This document shows positions 7,249 through 15,828 of a stretch of DNA of 64,000 bases, in pieces. The position numbers and the translations under genes were made by a program. A model generated the notes under the pieces. It had not been told where the DNA came from, did not search any database, and saw nothing but the letters and a program-made list of their open reading frames with translations. The DNA is from Mucilaginibacter mallensis (GTDB lineage: Bacteria; Bacteroidota; Bacteroidia; Sphingobacteriales; Sphingobacteriaceae): the NCBI RefSeq assembly GCF_900105165.1, contig NZ_LT629740.1:1240001-1304000 (forward strand), read 5' to 3'. Numbering within the stretch: the first letter of the stretch is position 1; every line of letters starts with the position of its first letter.

Positions 7249-8229
7249 TTACTCAATATAGCTTTCCAATATTTTAAAGCCCCTTTCGCTGTAAAGCTCA
7301 ACGTGGTGAATCACCTTTGGCAATAGTATACACTCACCCATTTTAACCGGGTAAGTTTCGCCGTTGTATTTAATTTCATACGATCCTTCCAAACATACAT
7401 GTATCACAAATGAATCAAGCGATGAGTAGTCTTTTACCGTGCTTTCATTAAAATCAAGCAGGTTGGTTGTAAAGTATGGGCAGCTAACTAAGTGCACAGT
7501 CTCGTCTTTTGCAGGAGTATACAGGGTTTTATATTCCGGGTAATGTTTGTAGTCGATGGCTGCTAATGCTTCTTCGGTATGCAGTTCGCGTTTGTTGCCT
7601 TTGTCATCCACACGGTCAAAATCATAGATGCGGTAGGTGATATCTGATGTTTGCTGTATTTCGGCAATCAGTAAGCCCTTGCCTATGGTATGTACACGGC
7701 CTGCGGGTAAAAAGAAAACATCCCCGGCTTTTACATCTTCCTTATTCAAAACATCGGTTAAATGCCCGCTGTTGAATTTCTCCAGGTATTCAGCCTGCGT
7801 AAGCTCCTTGTTAAAACCTGCTATTAATGTTGAACCCGGGTCAGCCTCAATTACATACCACATTTCGGTTTTGCCGAAAGAGTTATGGCGTTCCTTAGCC
7901 AGTTTATCATCAGGGTGAACCTGGATCGACAGGTCCTCGTTCGCATCAATAAATTTTACCAGTAACGGGAAAATGTTACCGAAATGGTCATAAACCTTTT
8001 TGCCTACCAGTTCGTCTTTATATTGCTCCAGCAGATCAGCCAGCGATTCGCCTATTAAGCTGCCATTTTCAACAACTGATACATCAGATTTAACGCCTGA
8101 TATCTCCCAGGTTTCGCCACAGTTTGGCAGATCGCCAAAATCTTTGTGTAAATAGGTGTTAATTTTTTGTCCGCCCCAGATCTTGTCTTTAAAAATGGTC
8201 TTGAATTTTAGTGGATATAATGTTGACAT
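7249..8229 (-). CDS. manA: Mannose-6-phosphate isomerase, class I
   Basis: This 326-residue zinc enzyme interconverts mannose 6-phosphate and fructose 6-phosphate. Recognisable parts are the opening 'LKFKTIFKDKIWGGQ', the metal ligands in 'QVHPDD', 'KTEMWYV' (Glu) and 'LPAGRVHTIG' (His), and a C-terminal cupin. The length fits the short bacterial type (about 315-330 residues) rather than the longer E. coli type. It feeds mannose catabolism or supplies mannose for surface glycans. It starts 26 bases after the HepT gene and may be transcribed with the toxin-antitoxin pair. Confidence 0.93.
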   Translation of the reverse strand: MSTLYPLKFKTIFKDKIWGGQKINTYLHKDFGDLPNCGETWEISGVKSDVSVVENGSLIGESLADLLEQYKDELVGKKVYDHFGNIFPLLVKFIDANEDLSIQVHPDDKLAKERHNSFGKTEMWYVIEADPGSTLIAGFNKELTQAEYLEKFNSGHLTDVLNKEDVKAGDVFFLPAGRVHTIGKGLLIAEIQQTSDITYRIYDFDRVDDKGNKRELHTEEALAAIDYKHYPEYKTLYTPAKDETVHLVSCPYFTTNLLDFNESTVKDYSSLDSFVIHVCLEGSYEIKYNGETYPVKMGECILLPKVIHHVELYSERGFKILESYIE

Positions 8230-8255
8230 GGTATGAAATGTATTATAACTTGATA

Positions 8256-8600
8256 TTATTCGTATTTATTTAATAATTGTTTTATTTGGGTTATTAATTG
8301 GAGCAGATAGGTTTCTTTTGTAGACCAGATTATCTTATGGTCTATTCCAAAATAATTATGAACTATTCTGTTTCTTAGCCCGCGTATCTTGAACCAATCT
8401 ATTTCGGTGTGATTTTCCTTTAGTTCATCAGGCAAACGGTTTGCTGCTTCACCAATAATTTCAAAGTTTCTTACTACTGCATCAATAGTTTTGCTATCCG
8501 CTATAAATTCTTCATAAGTTAAATTGAGCGTATAGGCATTAATCTTCTCAGCACTTTCAAGTATATCTTCTAAAAGAAGTTTTGGCTGGCGGTTAGACAT
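8256..8600 (-). CDS. hepT: HepT-like ribonuclease toxin (DUF86)
   Basis: The protein has 114 residues and is all-helical. It carries the HEPN signature Rx4HxY as R76...H81-N-Y83 in 'RGLRNRIVHNYFGID'. In HepT/MntA systems this is the RNase active site, and the toxin is silenced when MntA transfers AMP to the Tyr. 'FEIIGEAANRLP' (46-57) is also typical of DUF86. It overlaps the end of mntA by 8 bases. The key residues are intact, so the pair may be functional. Confidence 0.88.
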   Translation of the reverse strand: MSNRQPKLLLEDILESAEKINAYTLNLTYEEFIADSKTIDAVVRNFEIIGEAANRLPDELKENHTEIDWFKIRGLRNRIVHNYFGIDHKIIWSTKETYLLQLITQIKQLLNKYE

Positions 8601-8883
8601 AGATTATCTCCGGTTCAATCACGTTAAAATATTTTTGCTTGATACCGCCTCTGGAAACCAGATCAACTTTGCGATTTAACTTTTGTTCAAGTTCCTCGGC
8701 AAGTGTTACAAATTCAATTCCGATGTTCCCGTTAAAGTCAACAATAATGTCGATATCACTATTGGTATTAAAATCATCGCGCACAACAGATCCAAACAAG
8801 CCAATAGAGGCTATTGGATATTTTAATAACAGCTCTGGCTTTAGCTGTATTAAAATACTTTTTATTTTATTCAGATCGATCAT
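8593..8883 (-). CDS. mntA: MntA-like minimal nucleotidyltransferase antitoxin
   Basis: The protein has 96 residues. It holds the pol-beta nucleotidyltransferase motif 'GLFGSVVRDDF' followed by 'SDIDIIVDF' (D43 and D45 as metal ligands). Small stand-alone domains of this kind next to a DUF86 gene are antitoxins that AMPylate or otherwise block HepT. It is the first gene of the pair and overlaps hepT. A -7 promoter box ends 4 bases before the ATG, so its mRNA may be leaderless. Confidence 0.88.
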   Translation of the reverse strand: MIDLNKIKSILIQLKPELLLKYPIASIGLFGSVVRDDFNTNSDIDIIVDFNGNIGIEFVTLAEELEQKLNRKVDLVSRGGIKQKYFNVIEPEIIYV

Positions 8884-8887
8884 AAAG

Positions 8888-8895
8888 CAAATATA
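8888..8895 (-). promoter_or_regulatory. -7 box directly in front of mntA
   Basis: On the minus strand the bases read TATATTTG (TAnnTTTG) and are followed by CTTT and the mntA ATG. Transcription would begin at or next to the start codon. A convincing -33 TTTG is not seen. Confidence 0.5.
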
Positions 8896-8942
8896 GAAAT
8901 TATAAAATTTCTATTCAGATACCTTCTCACTGTAAAATAAAA

Positions 8943-8969
8943 AAGTCCGCATAGTTTCTATGCGGACTT
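8943..8969 (-). terminator. Rho-independent terminator of icd
   Basis: AAGTCCGCATAG and its reverse complement form a 12-base-pair stem around a 3-4 base loop. On the minus strand a T-rich tract follows at once. It lies about 20 bases after the icd stop codon. Confidence 0.85.
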
Positions 8970-8991
8970 CCATATTCTAAAGCTAAACGAC

Positions 8992-10221
8992 TTACTTAGC
9001 CAGCTTCTTTTTCAAGTTTTCATCTATTGCAGCCAAAAATTCTTCGGTATATAAATAATCTACACCGTGCTCAACTTTTGGTTTAATGGTGATGGCCAAA
9101 TCTTTGGTCATTTTGCCGCTTTCAACAGTTTCAATACAAACTTCTTCCAAAGCAGTACAGAAATCGATCAGCGCCTGGTTGTTATCCAGTTTACCACGGA
9201 ACTCCAAACCTCTGGTCCATGCAAAGATAGATGCGATAGGGTTAGTTGATGTTGGTCTGCCAGCCTGGTGCTCGCGGTAGTGGCGGGTAACTGTACCGTG
9301 CGCGGCTTCAGCTTCCATTACAGTGCCATCCGGAGTAACCAATGTTGAGGTCATTAAACCTAATGAACCAAAGCCTTGTGCAACTGTGTCCGACTGTACG
9401 TCGCCATCATAGTTTTTACAGGCCCAAACAAAGTTACCGTTCCATTTTAAGGCCGATGCAACCATGTCATCAATCAGGCGGTGCTCATAAGTGATACCTG
9501 CAGCAGCAAATTTTGCTTTGTATTCGTTTTGGTAGATCTCTTCAAAGATATCTTTAAAACGGCCATCATATTTTTTAAGGATGGTGTTTTTGGTTGATAA
9601 ATATAAAGGCCAGCCTTTCATTAAGGCCTGGTTAAAGCACGAATGTGCAAATCCCTTGATAGATTCATCGGTATTGTACATAGCCATTGCTACGCCATCG
9701 CCCTTAAAGTTAAATACTTCAAATGATTGCTCAGGGCCGCCATCTTCAGGGGTGAATTTAATGGTTAATTTGCCTTTTCCTTTGGTTACAAAATCAGTTG
9801 CACGGTATTGATCGCCAAAAGCATGACGGCCAATGCAGATAGGGGCTGTCCAGTTTGGTACCAAACGCGGAACGTTCGACATAACGATCGGCTCACGGAA
9901 AACAGTACCGTCTAATATATTACGGATAGTACCGTTTGGTGATTTCCACATTTGTTTTAAACCAAACTCTTTTACACGTTCTTCATCAGGTGTAATGGTT
10001 GCGCATTTAATACCAACACCATATTCTAAAATGGCATTTGCAGCATCAATAGTCACCTGGTCGTTAGTTTCATCACGATACTCTAAACCAAGATCATAAT
10101 ACTTAATATCCAGATCAAGGTAAGGGATTATCAGTTTATCTTTGATGAATTTCCATATAATACGGGTCATTTCATCGCCATCCAGTTCAACTACCGGATT
10201 TTCTACTTTAATTTTTGACAT
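8992..10221 (-). CDS. icd: NADP-dependent isocitrate dehydrogenase, eukaryotic type
   Basis: The TCA-cycle enzyme oxidises isocitrate to 2-oxoglutarate with NADP. The protein has 409 residues from the ATG at 10221. Visible marks of the homodimeric eukaryote-like clade are '[16 protein letters not shown]' at the N-terminus, '[20 protein letters not shown]' with the substrate-binding Ser and Arg residues, '[10 protein letters not shown]' and '[17 protein letters not shown]'. The E. coli Icd type lacks these. The longer reading from 10248 begins inside a -7 promoter box and is rejected. The gene is monocistronic, with its own promoter and terminator. Confidence 0.95.
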   Translation of the reverse strand: MSKIKVENPVVELDGDEMTRIIWKFIKDKLIIPYLDLDIKYYDLGLEYRDETNDQVTIDAANAILEYGVGIKCATITPDEERVKEFGLKQMWKSPNGTIRNILDGTVFREPIVMSNVPRLVPNWTAPICIGRHAFGDQYRATDFVTKGKGKLTIKFTPEDGGPEQSFEVFNFKGDGVAMAMYNTDESIKGFAHSCFNQALMKGWPLYLSTKNTILKKYDGRFKDIFEEIYQNEYKAKFAAAGITYEHRLIDDMVASALKWNGNFVWACKNYDGDVQSDTVAQGFGSLGLMTSTLVTPDGTVMEAEAAHGTVTRHYREHQAGRPTSTNPIASIFAWTRGLEFRGKLDNNQALIDFCTALEEVCIETVESGKMTKDLAITIKPKVEHGVDYLYTEEFLAAIDENLKKKLAK

Positions 10222-10245
10222 TTCTGATGCTTTGTTTAATAGTTT

Positions 10246-10253
10246 CAAATATA
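10246..10253 (-). promoter_or_regulatory. -7 box of icd
   Basis: The minus strand reads TATATTTG, matching TAnnTTTG, about 24 bases before the ATG at 10221. It helps to fix the icd start codon. The -33 region is AT-rich without a clear TTTG. Confidence 0.5.
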
Positions 10254-10406
10254 TAAAAATGAGCTTTACCTGTTTAATTAAATGGCAATAAATGGCAAAA
10301 ACCTGTCAATAGCACAAATTATTTTGTTTTGGTATTGTTTTGTTTAAGATTGATGCTATTTTTATGGAATAATACCCAAATTAATTTTCAACCTGATATA
10401 CGCGTA

Positions 10407-11123
10407 ATGCTGATGATAAAAAACCTTACCTTAAAAACAGTAATTTTAACAATATTTATGTGTTTTACTGTGCTGGTTTCAAAAGCGCAGCTAGGGTACA
10501 ATTATAATCAGTTTGATTTTGGTATAGCAGCCGGTGCCGATCAGGTTTATGGCGATGCGGAATCGATCACAACAACTCCAACAATACACGTTTCACTTAA
10601 TTATAACCAATCGCCTTTTATTAACTATATTTTAGAGGTACAAGGCGGTAAGCTGCAGGGTGGTAATGAGTATAAGGATAGTTCGGGCAGGCAATTCTCC
10701 AACAGCTTTACAGCTTTTCTTTTCAGGGCCCAGGTGCAGGCAGGTGAACTTATAGATTATTCAGAGAGCCCATTTGCCAATGCCATGAAAAACTTTTATC
10801 TATCCAGTGGTGTAGGTTATATAGTAAACCATGTAACAGCAAACAGGTATTCTTTTTTAATACCTGGTTATTATACCCCCGGCAAAAACAGCAGTAACGA
10901 AATTTTTATACCCGCACGTATTGGATATGAGTTTAAAATTTTCAACCAGTATAATATCCCTAATTTAAAGGTTGATATAGCTTATCAATATAATTTTGTG
11001 ATGGGCGATGATATTGATGGTTATGAGACGGGCAAGAGCAAGGACAAGTTTAGTCAGCTTACCATTGGTTTAAAATTTGCTTTCGGCGCGCTCACTTCAT
11101 ACCGTAAGTCAATTCAATTTTAA
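10407..11123 (+). CDS. Outer-membrane beta-barrel-like exported protein
   Basis: From ATG 10407 the protein has 238 residues. A signal peptide (MLMIKNLTLKTVILTIFMCFTVLVSKAQ) is followed by alternating aromatic and polar strands such as 'FDFGIAAGADQVYGDA', 'LEVQGGKLQGG', 'FYLSSGVGYIVNHV' and 'VDIAYQYNFVMGDD', ending in 'LTIGLKFAFG'. This pattern fits a small outer-membrane barrel of the OmpA/OmpW-like type. No specific ligand or partner can be named. The downstream acidic-protein gene is on the same strand, about 75 bases away. Confidence 0.7.
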   Translation: MLMIKNLTLKTVILTIFMCFTVLVSKAQLGYNYNQFDFGIAAGADQVYGDAESITTTPTIHVSLNYNQSPFINYILEVQGGKLQGGNEYKDSSGRQFSNSFTAFLFRAQVQAGELIDYSESPFANAMKNFYLSSGVGYIVNHVTANRYSFLIPGYYTPGKNSSNEIFIPARIGYEFKIFNQYNIPNLKVDIAYQYNFVMGDDIDGYETGKSKDKFSQLTIGLKFAFGALTSYRKSIQF

Positions 11124-11197
11124 TATTTTACCAATTTTTTTGTTTGCAATTTTTTTGGCAGGGTTTTAGTATATTTACTTATATTAACTCAAAACCT

Positions 11198-11620
11198 ATG
11201 AACAACGAAATTGACGATCCCGTTTTTGACGATGATAGTGTAGATAGGGACAGAATACTTAGAGGTGAGCTGGGCGAAACAATTGACAAGCAACAATTGA
11301 AGTATAATGCTGATGACAACAGCTACGAATACGATGTAAAAAGCGATAACCCGGATTACGATCATCCCGATCCATATAAAACTTCTGCAAAAAATGGTGA
11401 GGATATGAACTCCACCTATGACGAGGCTAACCCTTACGATACATCAGATGAGTATATACCGAATGAATCATTGGAGACAGATGTTGACCAGTTAGGTATG
11501 CATATTGATAACGGCGAAATAGTTGAGCTTGACCCAACAGATGAACTCCTTTCCCGTACGGCCGAAGATGACAGGGACGATCTGGACGAAGAAGGATATC
11601 CCAAAAATGACAGGAAATAA
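11198..11620 (+). CDS. Highly acidic hypothetical protein
   Basis: From ATG 11198 the protein has 140 residues, with a very high Asp/Glu content and many Asn, Tyr and Pro. It contains 'NPDYDHPDPYKTSAKNGEDM', 'EANPYDTSDEY' and 'DPTDELLSRTAEDDRDDLDEEGYP'. There is no signal peptide or membrane segment and little predicted structure. I do not recognise a family. The upstream in-frame start at 11144 would add an unlikely hydrophobic segment. A strong bidirectional terminator follows. Confidence 0.65.
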   Translation: MNNEIDDPVFDDDSVDRDRILRGELGETIDKQQLKYNADDNSYEYDVKSDNPDYDHPDPYKTSAKNGEDMNSTYDEANPYDTSDEYIPNESLETDVDQLGMHIDNGEIVELDPTDELLSRTAEDDRDDLDEEGYPKNDRK

Positions 11621-11644
11621 TTAAAATTTTATATTATCCTGAAA

Positions 11645-11688
11645 ATAAAAGGGGGTTAGTTTACAATTGTAAACTAACCCCCTTTTAT
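11645..11688. terminator. Bidirectional terminator, perfect 44-base palindrome
   Basis: The palindrome starts ATAAAAGGGGGTTAGTTTAC and continues with its exact reverse complement. It has G and C blocks flanked by A and T tracts, so it can terminate both the acidic-protein gene (+) and the lipoprotein gene (-), which converge here. Confidence 0.9.
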
Positions 11689-11699
11689 GCTATTAAATT

Positions 11700-12263
11700 T
11701 TATTGTTTTGTAAATGTTGTTTGATAAGCCAAATAATATTTACCACCAGCACCATTATCAATCAACGTTGGGTCAATAGTAAACCAGGTCATTGATGTTG
11801 TGGTTAATGAAGTTATTTGTATTGGAGGATTACTACTTATAGGGTAAAGAGCTTCGCTAAAAGTAATATACGTTTTACCGCCGGTGGTTGATGTAGAATA
11901 ACTAAAATCTTCATCTGTGCCAAATGTTGATGTAAATACAGCAGTTTGTGAAATATTATCAATCACTGCACTATTGAAGTCGGGATCATCGGTTTGAGCC
12001 GTGCCGGCAACAACGGTATACGACGTAGTAAGGACTTCTGTAATGGATGATGTAACTTTCCACGTGCCGGTTAATTGGCTATTGCCAGTACCAGTTCCCG
12101 TTCCTGTGCCAGTACCAGTTCCCGTACCTGTTCCAGTATTCGTACTCGTTCCAGTCCCGGAATCATTGGGTTGTTTTGGATATATTGGAGCATCAAGCTT
12201 GCATGAATATAATGAAATGCTCAGCGCTGTAAATAGTGTTGCTAAAAGTAAAGGTCTTTTCAT
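11700..12263 (-). CDS. Lipoprotein with a Gly-Thr repeat linker
   Basis: From ATG 12263 the protein has 187 residues. The signal ends in a lipobox (SLYSC), so it should be anchored by a lipidated Cys. After 'KLDAPIYPKQPNDSG' comes a run of Gly-Thr dipeptides (about 12 units with Ser and Asn interruptions). It is then followed by a lipocalin-like beta-rich domain beginning 'LTGTWKVTSS'. The repeat acts as a flexible tether between membrane and domain and is encoded by a short-unit DNA repeat. The ligand is unknown. Confidence 0.78.
   Translation of the reverse strand: MKRPLLLATLFTALSISLYSCKLDAPIYPKQPNDSGTGTSTNTGTGTGTGTGTGTGTGTGNSQLTGTWKVTSSITEVLTTSYTVVAGTAQTDDPDFNSAVIDNISQTAVFTSTFGTDEDFSYSTSTTGGKTYITFSEALYPISSNPPIQITSLTTTSMTWFTIDPTLIDNGAGGKYYLAYQTTFTKQ
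12085..12160 (-). repeat. Tandem repeat encoding (Gly-Thr)n
   Basis: Six-base units of the CCAGTA/CCAGTT/CCCGTT/CCTGTG type are arranged in larger 12- and 24-base blocks; the block starting CCAGTACCAGTTCCCGT occurs twice in a row. All changes are in multiples of 6 bases, so length changes would keep the reading frame. Confidence 0.8.
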
Positions 12264-12417
12264 TAACAATATTGTTTAGGAGTTGCAAAGCTAAATAAAT
12301 GTTTAATCTGCGCAGTATGTTATCGCACAAAAAGCTGATAGTTAAGTAACAGCGCAAAAAATAAGTTTAAGCAGAAATATTTAAATCTGATTATGAAAAT
12401 AAAAGTAGACCAAATGG

Positions 12418-14247
12418 TTAATCAAAATCAAGGTTGAATTTTCGCTTAAGCTCTGTAAGCTGTGGGTTCTTAGCAGCCATGTACTGAAACTTTTCCTGGT
12501 TGGTATAAGGGCGTTTAACAGCTGTTATTTCATCAACCCTAACATTTACCTCTATAGTGTAATTCTTTAAATTACTGCGCAAGTAATTGAGCAAATACGG
12601 CCTTTCATCCCTGAAGAGATTTTCCTGCACCTTGTTGCCAACTACTACTTCAAACTCATAAGGGCGCAGCATTTTAGCGGCATTGGTGTTAAATATGCTT
12701 AACAAATTATGTTTGCTTTCGGATTTTAACTTGGCGGCGTAAGTATGCCAGTGCCTTAAAAAATCATCTGGCGAAAAATCATCCTTGTCATCGCCTTTAA
12801 GGTAGGGATCTTCTTCCTCATCAATCATCGCCTCCGACCCTTTACCCAGATCCTTTAATGATGGGATCTTTATTGATGTTGACGATGTGTTTAAGCTGGG
12901 TATAAATATTTTAGGCTTTTCGGCTACAAGGGTTTCCTTAGCATTGTTTACTGGCTCTGTATTTATTGATGGCGTTTTTTTTGCAGCAGTATAATTTGCA
13001 GGGGCATCATTAAGAGCAGGGGCCGGGGCCGGGTTTGGTGTTGCCGAAGCAACAGGTGGGGCTATCCCTGCTGAGGTATCAGGTTTTTTTTTTAATTGCC
13101 CATCCGGAGAGGGCATTGCAGTAGGCGGCGCGGCGGCCAGGTTAAAGGCCGATGTGAGGTAACACATCTTGAGCAGGGCCAGTTCAACCTGTAAGCGCTG
13201 GTTTTTGCTGAGCTTATAATTCAGATCGCACTGGTTGGCAATATTCATAGCCGATAGCAGGAACGAAACCGACGAAGCCTGTGATTGCTGCAGGTACTTG
13301 GTTTTAATACCATCGCTAACCTCCAATAATTTAAGGGTTGATGTATCCTTACCTACCAGCAGGTTGCGCAAGTGCTCCGATAGGCCCGACACAAAATGCG
13401 CGCCATCAAAACCTTTAGTTAAGATCTCATCAAAAAGCAACAACGTTTTGGCGCTGTCTTCTTTTAATAAGCTTTCGGTTATATTAAAGTAGTAATCGTA
13501 ATCCAGTATGTTCAGGTTATCGATAACCGATCTGTAGGTTACATTGCCACCCGAAAAGCTCACGATCTGATCGAACATAGAGAGGGCATCCCTTAAACCG
13601 CCATCAGCTTTTTGGGCGATGATATGCAGGCCGTCATTTTCGTAAGTAATGCTTTCCTTTTGTGCTATGGATGCCAGATGATTGGCCATATCCTCAACGC
13701 GGATGCGGTTAAAATCAAATATCTGGCAACGCGAAAGTATGGTGGGTAATATTTTATGCTTTTCCGTAGTGGCTAATATAAATATGGCATAGTGGGGCGG
13801 CTCTTCCAGCGTTTTCAGGAAAGCGTTAAAAGCTGCCTGCGATAGCATGTGCACCTCATCAATAATATATACCTTATAGCGTACACCCTGCGGCGGTATG
13901 CGTACCTGCTCAATAAGGCTGCGGATATCATCAACCGAATTGTTTGAGGCGGCATCCAACTCATGAACGTTAAAGGAATTGCCGTTTAAAAAGGAACGGC
14001 ATGAATCGCATGTTCCGCAGGCCTCGCCATTGGGCTGCAAATTGGTGCAGTTTATGGTTTTTGCCAATATACGCGCGCAGGTAGTTTTGCCCACGCCACG
14101 CGGACCGCAGAATAAAAATGCCTGCGCCAGCTGATTATTTTTAATAGCGTTTTTTAACGTATTAGTTATATGCTGCTGACCTACAACACTTTCAAAAGTA
14201 GCCGGGCGGTATTTACGTGCCGAAACAATGAAATTCTCCACAGCCAT
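12418..14247 (-). CDS. dnaX: DNA polymerase III subunits gamma and tau
   Basis: The protein is the clamp-loader ATPase of the replisome, 609 residues long. It has Walker A 'GPRGVGKT' (48-55), the zinc module with Cys 67, 77, 80 and 83, Walker B 'YIIDEVHML' (127-135) and the sensor 'LATTEKHKILPTILSRC'. Domain III is followed by a Pro/Ala-rich linker (about 370-440) and a C-terminal tau-type region. I see no obvious frameshift signal that would make gamma, though a run of A/T in the linker was not analysed in detail. The gene ends the dnaX transcript near 12418. Confidence 0.95.
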   Translation of the reverse strand: MAVENFIVSARKYRPATFESVVGQQHITNTLKNAIKNNQLAQAFLFCGPRGVGKTTCARILAKTINCTNLQPNGEACGTCDSCRSFLNGNSFNVHELDAASNNSVDDIRSLIEQVRIPPQGVRYKVYIIDEVHMLSQAAFNAFLKTLEEPPHYAIFILATTEKHKILPTILSRCQIFDFNRIRVEDMANHLASIAQKESITYENDGLHIIAQKADGGLRDALSMFDQIVSFSGGNVTYRSVIDNLNILDYDYYFNITESLLKEDSAKTLLLFDEILTKGFDGAHFVSGLSEHLRNLLVGKDTSTLKLLEVSDGIKTKYLQQSQASSVSFLLSAMNIANQCDLNYKLSKNQRLQVELALLKMCYLTSAFNLAAAPPTAMPSPDGQLKKKPDTSAGIAPPVASATPNPAPAPALNDAPANYTAAKKTPSINTEPVNNAKETLVAEKPKIFIPSLNTSSTSIKIPSLKDLGKGSEAMIDEEEDPYLKGDDKDDFSPDDFLRHWHTYAAKLKSESKHNLLSIFNTNAAKMLRPYEFEVVVGNKVQENLFRDERPYLLNYLRSNLKNYTIEVNVRVDEITAVKRPYTNQEKFQYMAAKNPQLTELKRKFNLDFD

Positions 14248-14325
14248 AAAGATAATGAGAAAATGCCTTAGTTAAAATAGGGTTGATGGATTGTTGAAAA
14301 ATGGGTGATAAAATGGTTAATAAAT

Positions 14326-14417
14326 GTCATCCCGAACTTGTTTCGGGATCTCACAGGACAGGTGACCTGCGTGAAGTTGACCAAGCGTTTGAGATCCCGA
14401 AACAAGTTCGGGATGAC
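14326..14417. repeat. Perfect 28-bp inverted repeat, TCATCCCGAAC type
   Basis: Arms 14326-14353 and 14390-14417 are exact reverse complements (they begin GTCATCCCGAACTTGTTTCG) around a 36-base spacer. It lies between the AI-2E-family gene and dnaX, both on the minus strand. It looks like a dispersed REP-like element and could also act as a transcript end. Confidence 0.85.
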
Positions 14418-14433
14418 GCCAGGTATTATCATC

Positions 14434-15468
14434 CTACGCCTCATTAATCTTTTTCACATACAACTCATCAACCAAAATAATTAAGATGGATAATAGCGGA
14501 ACCGCTAAAATAATGCCCAAGGCGCCGCTCAATACGCCCATAATTAACTGACTTATGAGCGTTAAAGCGGGTGGCAGGTCAATCATCTTTTTTTGAATGA
14601 GCGGCGTTATTATGTTTGATACTATGGTTTGTGAAACTATGTATATTATAGCTACAACAATTGCTGTATTAGTACTTATGGTAAGTGCCAGCAATACGCC
14701 CGGTATCATGGCCAGTAATGAACCTAAGTTAGGTATAAGTTTGAGTGAGCCCGCAATCAGACCCAGCACCATAGCCATTGGAATACTGATAATGGATAAG
14801 CTTGTGGCAATTAAAATAGTGATGAGCACAATGGATATCATCATGCTTTTAAGCCAACCTTTAAGCGAAAGGCTTATCCTGTCCATAATATGTTTGCTAA
14901 GTTCCTTTCTGGATTTTGGCACCAATAACAATATGCCGTTTTTATAGGAATTGGGGTTGGACGTAAAAAATATGCCCAGGAAAGCGATAATGTATATATC
15001 GCCAATTACACCAAAACTGGTACTAAAAAACGCTTGTACAGTATGGGTAAGATTGGTTGTATTGCCATCGGAGAAATTATCAAGAATCTTTTGGCCTATC
15101 GTACTTTCGCTCAGCTTTTCTTTAAATACATTTACGGTATGCGGCAGCGTATTACTCAGTTCGGCAACCTGCACCTGTATGGTACTGCCCATAAACCAAA
15201 GAAGTACCCCGAGGATAACAAACGATAGTGTAACGGATAGAGTCATGGCCCATTTGCGGCTCAGCTTGGTTTTGCGCTCAATAACATCACCCAGTCCATG
15301 AAAATAAACCGAGATCAATGATCCCGCCAAAACCATCAGCAGTATATTAAAGGCCACACGGGCTATTAATATTACACAAACCAGCAAAGCGACTATGGCA
15401 ACGGTGTGCCATACTTTTTCAATGTATGTCAGTTCTTTCTTTACTACTTGTTCTTTTTCTTCTTTCAT
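14434..15468 (-). CDS. AI-2E family transporter (PerM/UPF0118 family)
   Basis: From ATG 15468 the protein has 344 residues and about seven or eight transmembrane helices. Family features are the long soluble segment between helices 3 and 4 (about residues 85-180), the pore region 'LGLIAGSLKLIPNLGSLLAMIPG' and the closing 'ALGIILAVPLLSIL'. Members export small molecules, sodium or quorum signals in different bacteria; the substrate here is not known. The upstream TTG at 15498 has a GGAGG just inside the longer reading, so the ATG is preferred. An acidic small protein precedes it on the same strand. Confidence 0.85.
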   Translation of the reverse strand: MKEEKEQVVKKELTYIEKVWHTVAIVALLVCVILIARVAFNILLMVLAGSLISVYFHGLGDVIERKTKLSRKWAMTLSVTLSFVILGVLLWFMGSTIQVQVAELSNTLPHTVNVFKEKLSESTIGQKILDNFSDGNTTNLTHTVQAFFSTSFGVIGDIYIIAFLGIFFTSNPNSYKNGILLLVPKSRKELSKHIMDRISLSLKGWLKSMMISIVLITILIATSLSIISIPMAMVLGLIAGSLKLIPNLGSLLAMIPGVLLALTISTNTAIVVAIIYIVSQTIVSNIITPLIQKKMIDLPPALTLISQLIMGVLSGALGIILAVPLLSILIILVDELYVKKINEA

Positions 15469-15526
15469 GGTTTGGTTGATTTGTTTAATAACCTCCAATT
15501 CGCTAAAAGGTTGTAATAGTCATTAT

Positions 15527-15772
15527 CTATTGCAGATCATCATCGGGCAAATGGTCGTCATCATCAGGGTCGAGCTGTAGTTCCTCGTCATCCATCTGCA
15601 TTTCGTGCTCATCATCTTCATCATTTGCTATATCCTCAAAATCCTCATCATCAATATCTGTCCAGTCGTCATCCTCATCATCGTCGTCATCATCGCCGCC
15701 AAATGTTGATGTAATTGCTGGTTGTGAGGTATAATTAATGGTTGTTAAGTCTTCATTATCAATAAATAGCAT
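15527..15772 (-). CDS. Small, extremely acidic hypothetical protein
   Basis: The protein has 81 residues. More than half of residues 26-81 are Asp or Glu, including 'GGDDDDDDEDDDW' and 'LDPDDDDHLPDDD'. There is no signal peptide and no recognised domain. It starts with 'MLFIDNEDLTTINYTSQPA'. It precedes the AI-2E-family gene on the same strand and is divergent from rpsF. A calcium-binding or protein-buffering role is possible but cannot be shown. Low complexity makes a chance frame possible, though the ATG and the coherent acidic run favour a real gene. Confidence 0.5.
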   Translation of the reverse strand: MLFIDNEDLTTINYTSQPAITSTFGGDDDDDDEDDDWTDIDDEDFEDIANDEDDEHEMQMDDEELQLDPDDDDHLPDDDLQ

Positions 15773-15797
15773 ATTTGTGTTTTTATGTTTGTGGGTG

Positions 15798-15828
15798 TTT
15801 GAAAAGTAAGAAATTCTTATTACATTTG
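15798..15828 (+). promoter_or_regulatory. Promoter of the rpsF operon
   Basis: TTTG (15798-15801) and TACATTTG (15821-15828) are separated by 19 bases. This is the best match in the window to the Bacteroidota -33/-7 consensus. Transcription should begin near 15833, giving a leader of about 40 bases. A short CCCG/CGGG hairpin lies at about 15834-15847 in that leader. Confidence 0.75.

Noticed and set aside
10221..10248. A longer start for icd at 10248
   Set aside because: The extra codons overlap the -7 promoter box and the [17 protein letters not shown] start at 10221 matches the family.
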